From Marinobacter arenosus (GTDB lineage Bacteria; Pseudomonadota; Gammaproteobacteria; Pseudomonadales; Oleiphilaceae): 64,000 bases of DNA. Of the stretch, positions 38,067 to 47,990 are shown one piece after another. Each line of letters opens with the position of its first letter. The stretch's first letter is position 1. The DNA lies in NCBI RefSeq assembly GCF_019264345.1, contig NZ_JAHVAO010000001.1:1116001-1180000 (forward strand), written 5' to 3'. The position numbers were made by a program, and so were the translations under genes. Below the pieces are notes generated by a model, which made no database searches, was not told the DNA's origin, and saw nothing but the letters and a program-made list of their open reading frames with translations.

Positions 38067-39545
38067 TCAGAGCAAGACAACATCGTACTGCTCCTGACTG
38101 TAGAACGGTTCCACCTGAAAGCGAATGGTCTTGCTGATAAAGGTCTCGAGATCCGCGACATTGTCTGACTCTTCATCCAGCAGGCGGTCAACCACGCTCT
38201 GCGATGCCATCACCAGATAATTCTCGGCCTCGTAGGCCCGGTTAACCCGGAGAATCTCCCGGAAGATCTCGTAGCACACGGTCTCGCTGGTCTTCAGGAA
38301 ACCGCGACCATCGCAGATCGGACAAGGCTCGCACAGGACCTGCCCCAGACTCTCCGTGGTTCGTTTCCGGGTCATCTCTACGAGGCCCAGTTCCGAGACC
38401 CCGGTGATCTTGGTCTTGGCATGATCCCGCTCAAGCATCTTTTCCAGCATACGGTGGACCTGACGCTGATGCTCAGGATCCTCCATATCGATGAAATCAA
38501 TGATGATAATGCCGCCGAGGTTGCGCAGGCGCAATTGCCGGCTGATCGACCGGGCCGCTTCGAGGTTGGTCTTGAATATCGTCTCTTCCAGGTTCCGATG
38601 CCCGACAAACCCACCGGTATTGATGTCGATGGTCGTCATCGCCTCGGTCTGATCAATGATCACGTAGCCGCCGGACTTCAGCTGGACCTTACGGCTGAGC
38701 GCTTTCTGGATTTCATCTTCAACCGAGTAGAGATCAAAAATCGGGCGCTCACCCGGATAATATTCCACCTTGTCGGAAAACTCGGTAACAAACTCCTCGA
38801 CAAATTCCATCACCCGCTGATGGCTCTCCCGGCTATCAATCCGCACTTTTTCCGTTTGCGGGCGTATGAGATCGCGGATGGTCCGGATAAAAAGCGGGAG
38901 ATCCTGATAAATCACTGCCGGCGCCTGAACGCGGGCAATGCGTTCATGGATAGACTGACTGAGGCGGTGAAGGTAGGTCATGTCACCGATCAGTTCGTCG
39001 GGCGATGCGGCTTCTGCGGCCGTCCGGATGATGTAACCGCCCTGCACTTCGGTTTCTTCGGCCGCCGCCTCTTCCACCAGGGTCTTCAACCGGGTGCGTT
39101 CGGCTTCGTCTTCAATCCGCTGGGAGATGCCGACGTGATTGACGCCGGGCATGAACACCAGATAACGGGACGGAATGGAGAGTTGCGTGGTCAGCCGGGC
39201 ACCTTTGGTACCGATTGGGTCCTTGGTAACCTGGACCACCAGGGATTGCCCCTCCCGCAGCAGTGTCCGGATATCCGGCACGGTCTTCGGCCCGTCACTG
39301 GGCTCGTCGCCGCCGGACTGGGACACAACGTCGGAGGCATGAATAAACGCGGCGCGCTCCAGGCCAATATCCACAAACGCCGCTTCCATGCCGGGAAGCA
39401 CCCTGACCACCTTGCCCTTGTAGATGTTGCCAACGATGCCCTTGCGACTGGTGCGCTCAATGTAGGCTTCCTGCAACATCCCGTTTTCAACCAACGCCAC
39501 GCGGGTTTCCACGGGAGTCACGTTGATCAGGATCTCTTCACTCAT
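38067..39545 (-). CDS. rng: Ribonuclease G
   Basis: A 492-residue RNase E/G family enzyme. It has an N-terminal S1 domain (about 35-125, GNIYKGKVVRVLPGMEAAFVDIG), the catalytic Asp block DINTGGFVG and IIIDFIDME, and the Zn-link CPICDGRG near residue 408 that holds the dimer of dimers. It matures 16S rRNA 5' ends and takes part in mRNA turnover. E. coli Rng is 489 residues, so it is full length and lacks the RNase E scaffold tail. Its ATG overlaps the maf stop (ATGA). Confidence 0.96.
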   Translation of the reverse strand: MSEEILINVTPVETRVALVENGMLQEAYIERTSRKGIVGNIYKGKVVRVLPGMEAAFVDIGLERAAFIHASDVVSQSGGDEPSDGPKTVPDIRTLLREGQSLVVQVTKDPIGTKGARLTTQLSIPSRYLVFMPGVNHVGISQRIEDEAERTRLKTLVEEAAAEETEVQGGYIIRTAAEAASPDELIGDMTYLHRLSQSIHERIARVQAPAVIYQDLPLFIRTIRDLIRPQTEKVRIDSRESHQRVMEFVEEFVTEFSDKVEYYPGERPIFDLYSVEDEIQKALSRKVQLKSGGYVIIDQTEAMTTIDINTGGFVGHRNLEETIFKTNLEAARSISRQLRLRNLGGIIIIDFIDMEDPEHQRQVHRMLEKMLERDHAKTKITGVSELGLVEMTRKRTTESLGQVLCEPCPICDGRGFLKTSETVCYEIFREILRVNRAYEAENYLVMASQSVVDRLLDEESDNVADLETFISKTIRFQVEPFYSQEQYDVVLL

Positions 39546-40144
39546 GTTCCGCTCTCCAGACTGTTTGGCCAGCTTTCCCAGACCGGATGACCGGCATCTG
39601 CCAGCAGGGCCGCAGTTTCCAGCAGCGGCAAACCCACCACAGCACTGTAACTGCCCCGTAGTTTACTGACAAAAATACCACCAAGACCCTGAATTCCATA
39701 GCTTCCAGCCTTGTCCATCGGTTCGCCGCTGGCGGCGTAGGCTTCAATTTCAGCCCGCGAGAGCGATCGGAATGTGACTTCAGTGATCACCACCCGAGAC
39801 TGGCATCGATCGTCTTCAGCCAGAGCCACGGCGGTCATCACCTGATGGGTGGCTCCAGAGAGCGTCAGCAAGGTCTCGACCGCCTCGTCGCGGTTGGCTG
39901 GTTTCCCGAGGATAACCCCATTGAGAACAACCGAGGTGTCGGAGCCCAGCACCAGGACGCCGGGCGAGGAGCCCGAGACAGCCAGGGCCTTATCCCTGGC
40001 CAGGCGTTCCACATAGTGTTCTGGGGGTTCCCCGGGCCGGGGCGTTTCATCCACGTCAGCGGGCTGGACCGAAAAGGTCACACCAATCTGCTGCAGCAGT
40101 TCTGACCGCCGTGGCGAGGCCGATGCAAGGATGATCGACGCCAT
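39542..40144 (-). CDS. maf: Maf-like nucleotide pyrophosphatase (YhdE type)
   Basis: The start at 40144 (MASIILASASPRRSELLQQ) gives 200 residues, the family length; an open extension to 40225 overlaps mreD and is rejected. LASASPRR, the substrate-binding SDTSVVLNG, and later GSYGIQGLGGIFV are Maf hallmarks. YhdE-like Maf proteins hydrolyse dTTP/UTP and modified pyrimidine nucleotides. It lies 2 nt after mreD and overlaps rng, an ancient mre-maf-rng arrangement. Confidence 0.95.
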   Translation of the reverse strand: MASIILASASPRRSELLQQIGVTFSVQPADVDETPRPGEPPEHYVERLARDKALAVSGSSPGVLVLGSDTSVVLNGVILGKPANRDEAVETLLTLSGATHQVMTAVALAEDDRCQSRVVITEVTFRSLSRAEIEAYAASGEPMDKAGSYGIQGLGGIFVSKLRGSYSAVVGLPLLETAALLADAGHPVWESWPNSLESGT

Positions 40145-40146
40145 GC

Positions 40147-40623
40147 CTAACCCAACTTGCGGTTGATGTTGTCCAGCAGGACACAAAAGACAGGCCAGGC
40201 CAAAGCACTGGTCAGCGCTGGCCACAGATAACTGAAGCCCGCATCGTCGCCGCCCAGCATCTGCTTGATGAAGTGAACGAGCATCTGGTTAATGCCCAGC
40301 AACAGGAACACCATCAGGCACTGCTGAGGCATGGGGTACATTCGAAGCCGCTGGTGCACCGTCAGAACGAGGAACGCAATCAACCCCATGGCCAGGGCAT
40401 TGACGCCCATCGGGGTAGCTTCAAGCACGTCCAGCAACAGCCCCAGACACCAGGCCAGCAAGATGCCGAATTGCGCGGGCGCCCGGAAGGTCCAGTAGAA
40501 CACAACCAGACCGACCCATTCCGGCCGGAACTCAAACCAGCCCACCGGGAACAACGAGATGCTCAGCACCAGGGCCACGATGACAGACAGGGCAAATACC
40601 GGATAACTGATTACAGACAACAT
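40147..40623 (-). CDS. mreD: Rod shape-determining protein MreD
   Basis: A 158-residue membrane protein with four to five hydrophobic segments and the MreD landmarks RPEWVGLVVFYWTFRAP and GMVLGLLLDVL-like LGLLLDVLEATPMGVNAL. It works with MreB, MreC and RodA/PBP2 in cell-wall elongation. Its ATG overlaps the mreC stop by one base (TGATG). Confidence 0.95.
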   Translation of the reverse strand: MLSVISYPVFALSVIVALVLSISLFPVGWFEFRPEWVGLVVFYWTFRAPAQFGILLAWCLGLLLDVLEATPMGVNALAMGLIAFLVLTVHQRLRMYPMPQQCLMVFLLLGINQMLVHFIKQMLGGDDAGFSYLWPALTSALAWPVFCVLLDNINRKLG

Positions 40624-41525
40624 CAGCCCGCTCCCTCCTGTCCGGTATCCTGATCGGCGTCGCCCGCCGTTTCTCCGCCGTCATCCGCCGGGGTTTCCTC
40701 GGCCACGGTTGGCGGGAAGACGACCAGCACCAACCGGCTCTGATTCAGTTGCGCCCGGGGAATGGCTTCGATGGATACAAACGGTTCTCCAGGCTCCTTA
40801 TTGATCAGCCCGACCTCTGCGACTGGATAGCCACGGGGGAACCGACCTCCCAGGCCCGAACTGACCAGCAGATCGCCCTCACGGATATCGGCCGTGTCCG
40901 GAACGTGAACGAGATCCAGCGCGTTGGTGTCACCCGTGCCCAGCAGAATGGCCCTGAGCCCGTTTCGCACCACTTCGACCGGCACGGCGTGACTGCTGTC
41001 TGACACCAGCAGGACACGGGACGTGATCTGGCTGGTCTGGACCACCTGCCCCATCAGCCCATGGGCATCCAGAACGGCCTGGCCCGGCCTGAGGCCGTCA
41101 CTTTCACCCTTGTTGATGATGATTTCGTGGGAAAACGGATCCGGCGAGACGCCGACAACCTCGCCCACGATGACGCGGTCATCCAGCACTTCGGAGGAAT
41201 TCATCAACCGGCGCAATTCGTTGTTCTCGGACGCAAGGGCGGCGTATTTGAGCGCCCGCCGCTCAAGAATCATCAGGCGAGCCTTGAGATCCTCGTTTTC
41301 CTGCTGGAGGTCTTCCTTATTGACGAAGAGACCAGCCACCCAGTCGCTGAATTCGTAGGGGGCGTTGCCAAGCCAATAAACAGGAGCGAGGCCTGTCGCG
41401 ATGGTACTGCGAACAAAGGAGAGCTTGTCGAAACGCGCATCGGCAACCACCAGGGTTGCCGATACGATGACAATGAGAAAGAGTCTGAAACCCGGTACCG
41501 GGCCCTGGACAAAGATGGTCTTAAT
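40623..41525 (-). CDS. mreC: Rod shape-determining protein MreC, probable ATT start
   Basis: A 300-residue protein when read from an ATT at 41525. The first canonical start in frame, GTG at 41450, would cut off the first 25 residues, which contain the membrane anchor (RLFLIVIVSATLVVADAR). The N-terminus read from ATT (IKTIFVQGPVPGFRL) lines up with E. coli MreC (MKPIFSRGPSLQIRL) from its first residue, and a strong GGAGGG lies 6 nt before ATT; a TAG closes the frame 15 nt upstream. The rest is normal: a coiled coil (about 60-100) and two beta-barrel lobes with INKGESDGLRPGQAVLD and SGLGGRFPRGYPV. The short tail is Asp/Glu/Gly-rich. A base error (ATG read as ATT) is the alternative. Confidence 0.9.
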   Translation of the reverse strand: MKTIFVQGPVPGFRLFLIVIVSATLVVADARFDKLSFVRSTIATGLAPVYWLGNAPYEFSDWVAGLFVNKEDLQQENEDLKARLMILERRALKYAALASENNELRRLMNSSEVLDDRVIVGEVVGVSPDPFSHEIIINKGESDGLRPGQAVLDAHGLMGQVVQTSQITSRVLLVSDSSHAVPVEVVRNGLRAILLGTGDTNALDLVHVPDTADIREGDLLVSSGLGGRFPRGYPVAEVGLINKEPGEPFVSIEAIPRAQLNQSRLVLVVFPPTVAEETPADDGGETAGDADQDTGQEGAG

Positions 41526-41537
41526 GGCGATCCCTCC
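41525..41537 (-). promoter_or_regulatory. Shine-Dalgarno and ATT start of mreC
   Basis: On the minus strand GGAGGG (41537-41532), 6-nt spacer, then ATT (41525-41523). No ATG, GTG or TTG exists in this frame between the upstream TAG and the GTG 75 nt further in. Confidence 0.7.
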
Positions 41538-41545
41538 CTACAGGA

Positions 41546-42957
<1,412 letters not shown>

Positions 42958-43245
42958 GTGACCATTTCCCGTGAGGACATCGAAAAAGTCGCTGTGCTCG
43001 CCCGCATCCGTGTGGACGATGAGCAGATTTCGGCCCTGGAGAACGACCTCGGAAACATTCTTGACCTGGTCGACCAACTCAGCGCCGCCGATACAGAGAA
43101 CGTCGAGCCCATGGCCCATCCTCTGGACGCTGTCCAGCGCCTGCGTCCGGACGAGGTAACCGAGACCAATCAAAGGGAAGCCTTCCAGGCCATTGCTCCG
43201 GCCACCGAGAACGGCCTTTATCTCGTGCCCCGCGTTATTGAGTGA
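42958..43245 (+). CDS. gatC: Asp-tRNA(Asn)/Glu-tRNA(Gln) amidotransferase subunit C
   Basis: A 95-residue protein from a GTG start with GGGAG 8 nt ahead. It opens with TISREDIEKVAVLARIRVDDEQ and has the FxxLGNILDLVDQL-like helix and a RPDEVT motif, all GatC. GatC wraps GatA and GatB and stabilises the complex. First gene of gatCAB, which corrects mischarged tRNAs where AsnRS or GlnRS is missing. Confidence 0.95.
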   Translation: MTISREDIEKVAVLARIRVDDEQISALENDLGNILDLVDQLSAADTENVEPMAHPLDAVQRLRPDEVTETNQREAFQAIAPATENGLYLVPRVIE

Positions 43246-43274
43246 TCTGACGACCAGCGATTTCAGGAATCATC

Positions 43275-44732
43275 ATGCACAACAAATCCGTAGCAGAGCT
43301 TTCCCGGGAGTTGGAAAGCGGCAAGATTTCAAGCGTGGAGCTGACGCAACAGTTCCTTGACCGCGTCAAGCAGGAAGACACCCGGTATAACAGCTTCATT
43401 ACCGTGACCGAAGAGCAGGCCCTGGCTGACGCCAAAGCCGCCGACGAACAGCGGGCGGCCGGCAACGCGACGCCCTGGACTGGCGTCCCCCTTGCCCACA
43501 AGGACATTTTCTGCACGAACGGCGTGCGAACCACGTGCGGCTCAAAAATGCTGGAGAATTTCGTACCACCCTATGACGCCACGGTCACGGCTAACTTTCG
43601 CAGGGCCGGCGCGGTGTGCCTGGGCAAGACCAACATGGACGAGTTCGCCATGGGCTCCTCCAACGAAGCCAGTCATTTTGGCCCGGTAACCAACCCCTGG
43701 GGACTGAGCAAAGGCGAGAAACGGGTGCCGGGCGGGTCGTCCGGCGGCTCCGCTGCCGCCGTTGCCGCACGACTGGTGCCGGCCGCCACTGCCACCGATA
43801 CCGGCGGCTCCATCCGCCAGCCCGCGGCGCTGTGCGGTGTGACGGGCCTGAAGCCCACCTATGGTCGCGTCTCCCGGTACGGCATGATCGCCTTCGCCTC
43901 CAGCCTTGATCAGGGTGGCACCATCGCCCGCACCGCGGAAGATAACGCCTTGATGCTCAACGTCATGGCCGGCTTCGATCCGAAGGACTCCACGTCAGTC
44001 GATCGCGCGGTTCCGGATTACACCGCCACTCTGAATGAGCCGTTGAAAGGCCTACGGATTGGCTTGCCCAAAGAATATTTCTCGGACCAACTCAGTCCCG
44101 CCATGGAAGAGCAGGTTCGGGCCGCGGTCCGGGAGTACGAGAAGCTTGGCGCCACGGTGAAAGACGTGTCGCTGCCGAACGCCAAACTGGCCATTGCGGC
44201 CTACTACGTGATCGCGCCGGCCGAGGCATCCGCCAACCTGTCACGCTTCGATGGGGTGCGGTATGGCTACCGCTGTGAAGATCCGAAAGACCTGATGGAT
44301 CTTTACACTCGCACCCGCGCCGAGGGCTTTGGCACGGAAGTGAAGCGCCGCATTCTGGTGGGCACCTACGCCCTGTCCGCCGGCTATTTCGACGCCTATT
44401 ACCTCAAGGCCCAAAAGGTGCGCCGGCTGATCCAGCAGGACTTCATCAACGCCTTCAAGGACGTTGACGTCCTCATGAGCCCGACGACTCCGTCCCCTGC
44501 TTTTGCGCTCGGCGAAAAGACCAATGACCCGGTGACCATGTACCTTGAGGACATCTTCACCATCGCCATCAACCTGGCCGGCGTTCCTGCCATGTCGGTG
44601 CCTGCCGGCTTCGTGGACGGACTGCCCGTTGGTCTGCAGATTATTGGAGACTATTTCTCCGAGGCCCGACTGCTGAACGCCGCCCATCAATTCCAGCAGG
44701 TGACCGACTGGCACCAGCGTGAACCGCAATAA
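43275..44732 (+). CDS. gatA: Amidotransferase subunit A (GatA)
   Basis: A 485-residue amidase-signature enzyme. The Ser-cisSer-Lys triad is complete: Lys76 (PLAHKD), cis-Ser155 ([11 protein letters not shown]) and nucleophile Ser179 ([12 protein letters not shown]). It hydrolyses glutamine and channels ammonia to GatB. Normal length; AGGA precedes the ATG; 29 nt after gatC and 22 nt before gatB. Confidence 0.97.
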   Translation: MHNKSVAELSRELESGKISSVELTQQFLDRVKQEDTRYNSFITVTEEQALADAKAADEQRAAGNATPWTGVPLAHKDIFCTNGVRTTCGSKMLENFVPPYDATVTANFRRAGAVCLGKTNMDEFAMGSSNEASHFGPVTNPWGLSKGEKRVPGGSSGGSAAAVAARLVPAATATDTGGSIRQPAALCGVTGLKPTYGRVSRYGMIAFASSLDQGGTIARTAEDNALMLNVMAGFDPKDSTSVDRAVPDYTATLNEPLKGLRIGLPKEYFSDQLSPAMEEQVRAAVREYEKLGATVKDVSLPNAKLAIAAYYVIAPAEASANLSRFDGVRYGYRCEDPKDLMDLYTRTRAEGFGTEVKRRILVGTYALSAGYFDAYYLKAQKVRRLIQQDFINAFKDVDVLMSPTTPSPAFALGEKTNDPVTMYLEDIFTIAINLAGVPAMSVPAGFVDGLPVGLQIIGDYFSEARLLNAAHQFQQVTDWHQREPQ

Positions 44733-44754
44733 GCCCGAAAAGGAGAGTGACACC

Positions 44755-46206
44755 ATGCAATGGGATATTGTGATCGGGCTGGAAATTCACGTTCAGCTCG
44801 CCACCAAAACCAAGATATTTTCCGGCTCCAGCACGGCCTACGGCGCAGAGCCCAACACCCAGGCCAACGCCGTTGACCTGGCCATGCCTGGCACCCTACC
44901 GGTTCCAAACGAGCAGGCGTTCCGCTACGCGGTCATGTTTGGCCTGGCGGTGAACGCCGAGATCGAGCGACGCTCCGTATTCGAGCGCAAGAACTACTTT
45001 TACCCGGACCTGCCCAAGGGCTACCAGACCACACAACTTGAGCGCCCGATCGTCGGCCCCGGTTATGTCGATCTGGATCTCGCCAACGGCGAAACCAAGC
45101 GGGTGCGCATCCACCACGCCCACCTGGAAGAAGACGCCGGGAAATCCCTGCACGAGGATTTCCATGGCATGACCGGGGTGGACTTGAACCGGGCCGGCAC
45201 ACCTCTGATTGAAGTGGTCACCGAGCCGGATATGACCAGTGCCGAAGAAGCGGTGGCGTTTGCCAAGAAGCTGCACAGCCTGGTGACGTCGTTGGGCATC
45301 TGCGACGGCGACATGTCCCAGGGCTCCATGCGTTTTGACGTCAACATTTCGCTTAAACCGAAAGGATCGGAGACGCTGGGCACGCGCACCGAAACCAAAA
45401 ACCTGAACTCCTTCAGGTTCATGGAACAGGCAATTGCCCACGAAGTTGAGCGGCAGATGGACATCCTGGAAGACGGCGGCGTCATTGAACAGGAAACCCG
45501 CCTTTACAACGGCGACCGGGATCAATCCCGTTCGATGCGCACCAAGGAAGAAGCCAACGACTACCGCTACTTCCCTTGTCCGGACCTGCTGCCGGTAGAA
45601 ATCGACGATGCCTTTATCGAGGATGCCCGCAGCCGCCTCCCTGAATTGCCCGATGCTCGAAAGGCGCGGTTCAAGGAACAATACGGTCTGAACGACTACG
45701 ACGCCGGACTGCTTAGCGGCGATGCCAGACTGGCCGCCTTCTTCGAAGACGCGGTTAGCCATGGAAAGGACGCAAAGCTGACTGCCAACTGGATCCAGGG
45801 CGAATTCTCGGCTCGACTGAACGCCGAGGAAAAATCCGTGGCGGAGTCCCCGATCTCGGGCACCCAGTTGGGCGACCTGATCGTGCGAATTGCCGACAAC
45901 ACCATCTCCTCAGCCGGAGCCAAGAAAGTCTTTGACGCTCTGTGGACCGGGGAAAACGACAGTGTCGATGCCATTATCGATGCCAAGGGCCTTAAACAGG
46001 TTTCCGACACCGGGGCACTGGAGAAAATGGTCGATGAGGTTCTGGCAGGCATGCCCGACCAGGTGGCTCAGTACCGGAGCGAGGAAGACCCCAAGAAGCG
46101 CAAGAAAATGCTGGGCGGCTTTATGGGCCCACTGATGAAGGCATCCAAAGGACAGGGTAACCCGAAGCTCTTCAATGAGATTCTGGTCAAGAAGCTTTCT
46201 GACTGA
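44755..46206 (+). CDS. gatB: Amidotransferase subunit B (GatB)
   Basis: The start at 44755 ([15 protein letters not shown]) has AGGAG 9 nt ahead and gives 483 residues. [30 protein letters not shown] and the kinase-like region with Zn/Mg sites are present. The C-terminal YqeY-like tail domain ends in [16 protein letters not shown], which contacts tRNA. GatB phosphorylates and amidates Asp- or Glu-tRNA. A strong terminator follows. Confidence 0.97.
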   Translation: MQWDIVIGLEIHVQLATKTKIFSGSSTAYGAEPNTQANAVDLAMPGTLPVPNEQAFRYAVMFGLAVNAEIERRSVFERKNYFYPDLPKGYQTTQLERPIVGPGYVDLDLANGETKRVRIHHAHLEEDAGKSLHEDFHGMTGVDLNRAGTPLIEVVTEPDMTSAEEAVAFAKKLHSLVTSLGICDGDMSQGSMRFDVNISLKPKGSETLGTRTETKNLNSFRFMEQAIAHEVERQMDILEDGGVIEQETRLYNGDRDQSRSMRTKEEANDYRYFPCPDLLPVEIDDAFIEDARSRLPELPDARKARFKEQYGLNDYDAGLLSGDARLAAFFEDAVSHGKDAKLTANWIQGEFSARLNAEEKSVAESPISGTQLGDLIVRIADNTISSAGAKKVFDALWTGENDSVDAIIDAKGLKQVSDTGALEKMVDEVLAGMPDQVAQYRSEEDPKKRKKMLGGFMGPLMKASKGQGNPKLFNEILVKKLSD

Positions 46207-46219
46207 CAGCCTGCCTTGA

Positions 46220-46255
46220 GACCGGGGCGACATCGCTTTGCGCCCCGGTCTTTCT
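46220..46255 (+). terminator. Rho-independent terminator after gatB
   Basis: Perfect 10-bp stem GACCGGGGCG/CGCCCCGGTC (46220-46229 with 46241-46250), 11-nt loop, then TTTCT. Confidence 0.85.
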
Positions 46256-46315
46256 CCACTCCTTTTCTACCCCCGCCTCTCAGCACTCGCTGACTTCCGG
46301 CAAAGCCGCCTCATG

Positions 46316-46327
46316 TGACGTGCGTCA
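46316..46327. promoter_or_regulatory. TGACG-TG-CGTCA inverted repeat upstream of the PilZ gene
   Basis: Perfect 5+5 inverted repeat with a 2-nt spacer. A further GTGACG half-site sits at 46334-46339, 19 nt downstream of the first GTGACG. This spacing, about two helical turns, suggests a regulator site. It lies 126 nt before the PilZ start. Confidence 0.35.
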
Positions 46328-46452
46328 AAATCTGTGACGCCTTGTTCAGAAATAAGTAACAAATCTGCCACAATGAACGACACGCTTCTTGCCGATCATT
46401 AAGTAAACAACTAAGATTTATCGGGCTTAAGTATTTTTTCTGGAAGGGATTT

Positions 46453-46911
46453 ATGGGAAAGGCAGCCGCATTTGAAACCAGCCACGCCAGACGAGTGAAC
46501 ATGAAACCAGTCGCCATAAAAACCAATCTTCGCAATCAGCAACGGGTGGATGTTTCCACTGAAATCACCGTGGAAAAGCCCGATGGTTCCTGCCTGACCT
46601 GCTCGGTTGCCAACCTGTCCAGGACCGGCGTGATGATTTCCTGCAGCCGGGAAGCCGTTAAAGCACTTCTGCCTGATCAACAAACCCCTGCACCGGGCAA
46701 CTGGATTTCCGTCAAAACCCGCTTTTCAGTGCCCGTGGTCGCCACCCAGCCAGTCTCTATTATTGCCGATGGCAACATCGTACATATGCGCCGGGTTGCC
46801 CGGGATGAGTTCCATCTGGGTATTCAATTCTCCGAATTCGAAGGCAATGGCTTCGACTACGTCGACCGGTACGTTGCCAAGTTGCTCGCGGACTCCCGCA
46901 ATCCGGCCTGA
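46453..46911 (+). CDS. PilZ-domain protein (predicted c-di-GMP receptor)
   Basis: A 152-residue single-domain protein. The c-di-GMP motifs are RNQQR (RxxxR; in residues 27-32) and NLSRTG (D/NxSxxG; about 55-60), with the domain ending in HLGIQF. With both motifs intact it should bind c-di-GMP; what it controls (motility, biofilm, envelope) cannot be told. About 25 residues precede the motif. GGAAGGG is 4 nt before the ATG. It stands alone between a terminator and cysD. Confidence 0.88.
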   Translation: MGKAAAFETSHARRVNMKPVAIKTNLRNQQRVDVSTEITVEKPDGSCLTCSVANLSRTGVMISCSREAVKALLPDQQTPAPGNWISVKTRFSVPVVATQPVSIIADGNIVHMRRVARDEFHLGIQFSEFEGNGFDYVDRYVAKLLADSRNPA

Positions 46912-47001
46912 TCTCCGGCCTGCAAAACCCCGCCGTGACAGCGACCTCTCCCGCTTTGTCGCTATATTATTATAACGTCAAACTCTAGTTGCAGCGCTTC
47001 T

Positions 47002-47025
47002 TATACCCTTGCTGGCTCTGGTATA
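47002..47025. promoter_or_regulatory. Inverted repeat TATACC-N12-GGTATA upstream of cysD
   Basis: 6+6 inverted repeat ending in GGTATAGTT; the contained TATAGT (47022-47027) could act as a -10 with a poor -35, as expected for a CysB-activated promoter. It lies 56 nt before the cysD ATG. Operator identity is not established. Confidence 0.3.
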
Positions 47026-47080
47026 GTTACAGGTCAAATTTGCACAGCCATAAAGGCCCGCACCGCGGCAACGGAACACC

Positions 47081-47989
47081 ATGACCACATACAACCTCAC
47101 GCACCTGAAGCAGCTGGAAGCGGAAAGCATCCACATCATCCGGGAAGTGGCAGCCGAGTTCGACAACCCGGTCATGCTCTACTCCATCGGCAAGGATTCC
47201 GCGGTCATGCTGCACCTTGCACGTAAAGCCTTCTACCCCGGCAAGCCACCGTTCCCCCTGATGCACGTGGACACCACGTGGAAGTTCAAGGACATGATCG
47301 ACTTCCGGGACCGCAAGGTGAAGGAGTATGGGCTCGATCTGATCGTCCACAAGAATGAGGACGGCATCAAGCAGGGCATTGGCCCGTTCACGCATGGCAG
47401 CGCCAAGCACACCGACGTGATGAAAACCCAGGCGCTGAAACAGGCGCTGGACAAGTACAAGTTTGATGCGGCATTCGGCGGCGCCCGTCGAGACGAAGAG
47501 AAATCCCGCGCCAAGGAACGGGTTTATTCGTTCCGGGATGAGTACCATCGCTGGGATCCGAAAAACCAGCGTCCCGAGCTGTGGAACATCTACAACGGCA
47601 AGATCAACAAAGGCGAAAGCATTCGGGTGTTCCCGCTGTCCAACTGGACAGAACTGGACATCTGGCAGTACATCTACCTCGAAAACATCGAGATCGTTCC
47701 CCTCTACTACGCCGCCAAGCGTCCTGTTGTCGAGCGCGACGGTACATTGATCATGGTGGACGACGACCGCATGCCGCTGAAGGAAGGCGAGAAGCCGATG
47801 ATGAAATCGGTCCGCTTCCGCACCCTCGGCTGCTACCCGCTGACCGGCGCCATCGAATCCGAGGCAGACACCCTGCCTGAGATTATTCAGGAGATGTTGC
47901 TGGCAACCAGCTCCGAACGTCAGGGGCGGGTCATTGACCACGATTCAGCCGGGTCCATGGAACAGAAGAAGCGGGAAGGGTATTTCTAA
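47081..47989 (+). CDS. cysD: Sulfate adenylyltransferase subunit 2 (CysD)
   Basis: A 302-residue PAPS-reductase-like ATP pyrophosphatase: [18 protein letters not shown] carries the PP-loop, [12 protein letters not shown] and [21 protein letters not shown] are CysD blocks. It adenylates sulfate to APS, driven by the GTPase CysN. E. coli CysD is also 302 residues. A possible CysB-type promoter region lies upstream. One base separates it from cysN. Confidence 0.97.
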   Translation: MTTYNLTHLKQLEAESIHIIREVAAEFDNPVMLYSIGKDSAVMLHLARKAFYPGKPPFPLMHVDTTWKFKDMIDFRDRKVKEYGLDLIVHKNEDGIKQGIGPFTHGSAKHTDVMKTQALKQALDKYKFDAAFGGARRDEEKSRAKERVYSFRDEYHRWDPKNQRPELWNIYNGKINKGESIRVFPLSNWTELDIWQYIYLENIEIVPLYYAAKRPVVERDGTLIMVDDDRMPLKEGEKPMMKSVRFRTLGCYPLTGAIESEADTLPEIIQEMLLATSSERQGRVIDHDSAGSMEQKKREGYF

Positions 47990-47990
47990 G

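Noticed and set aside
41448..41450. GTG at 41450 as the mreC start
   Set aside because: It would delete the membrane anchor and 25 residues that align with MreC orthologues, and lies far from the strong Shine-Dalgarno.
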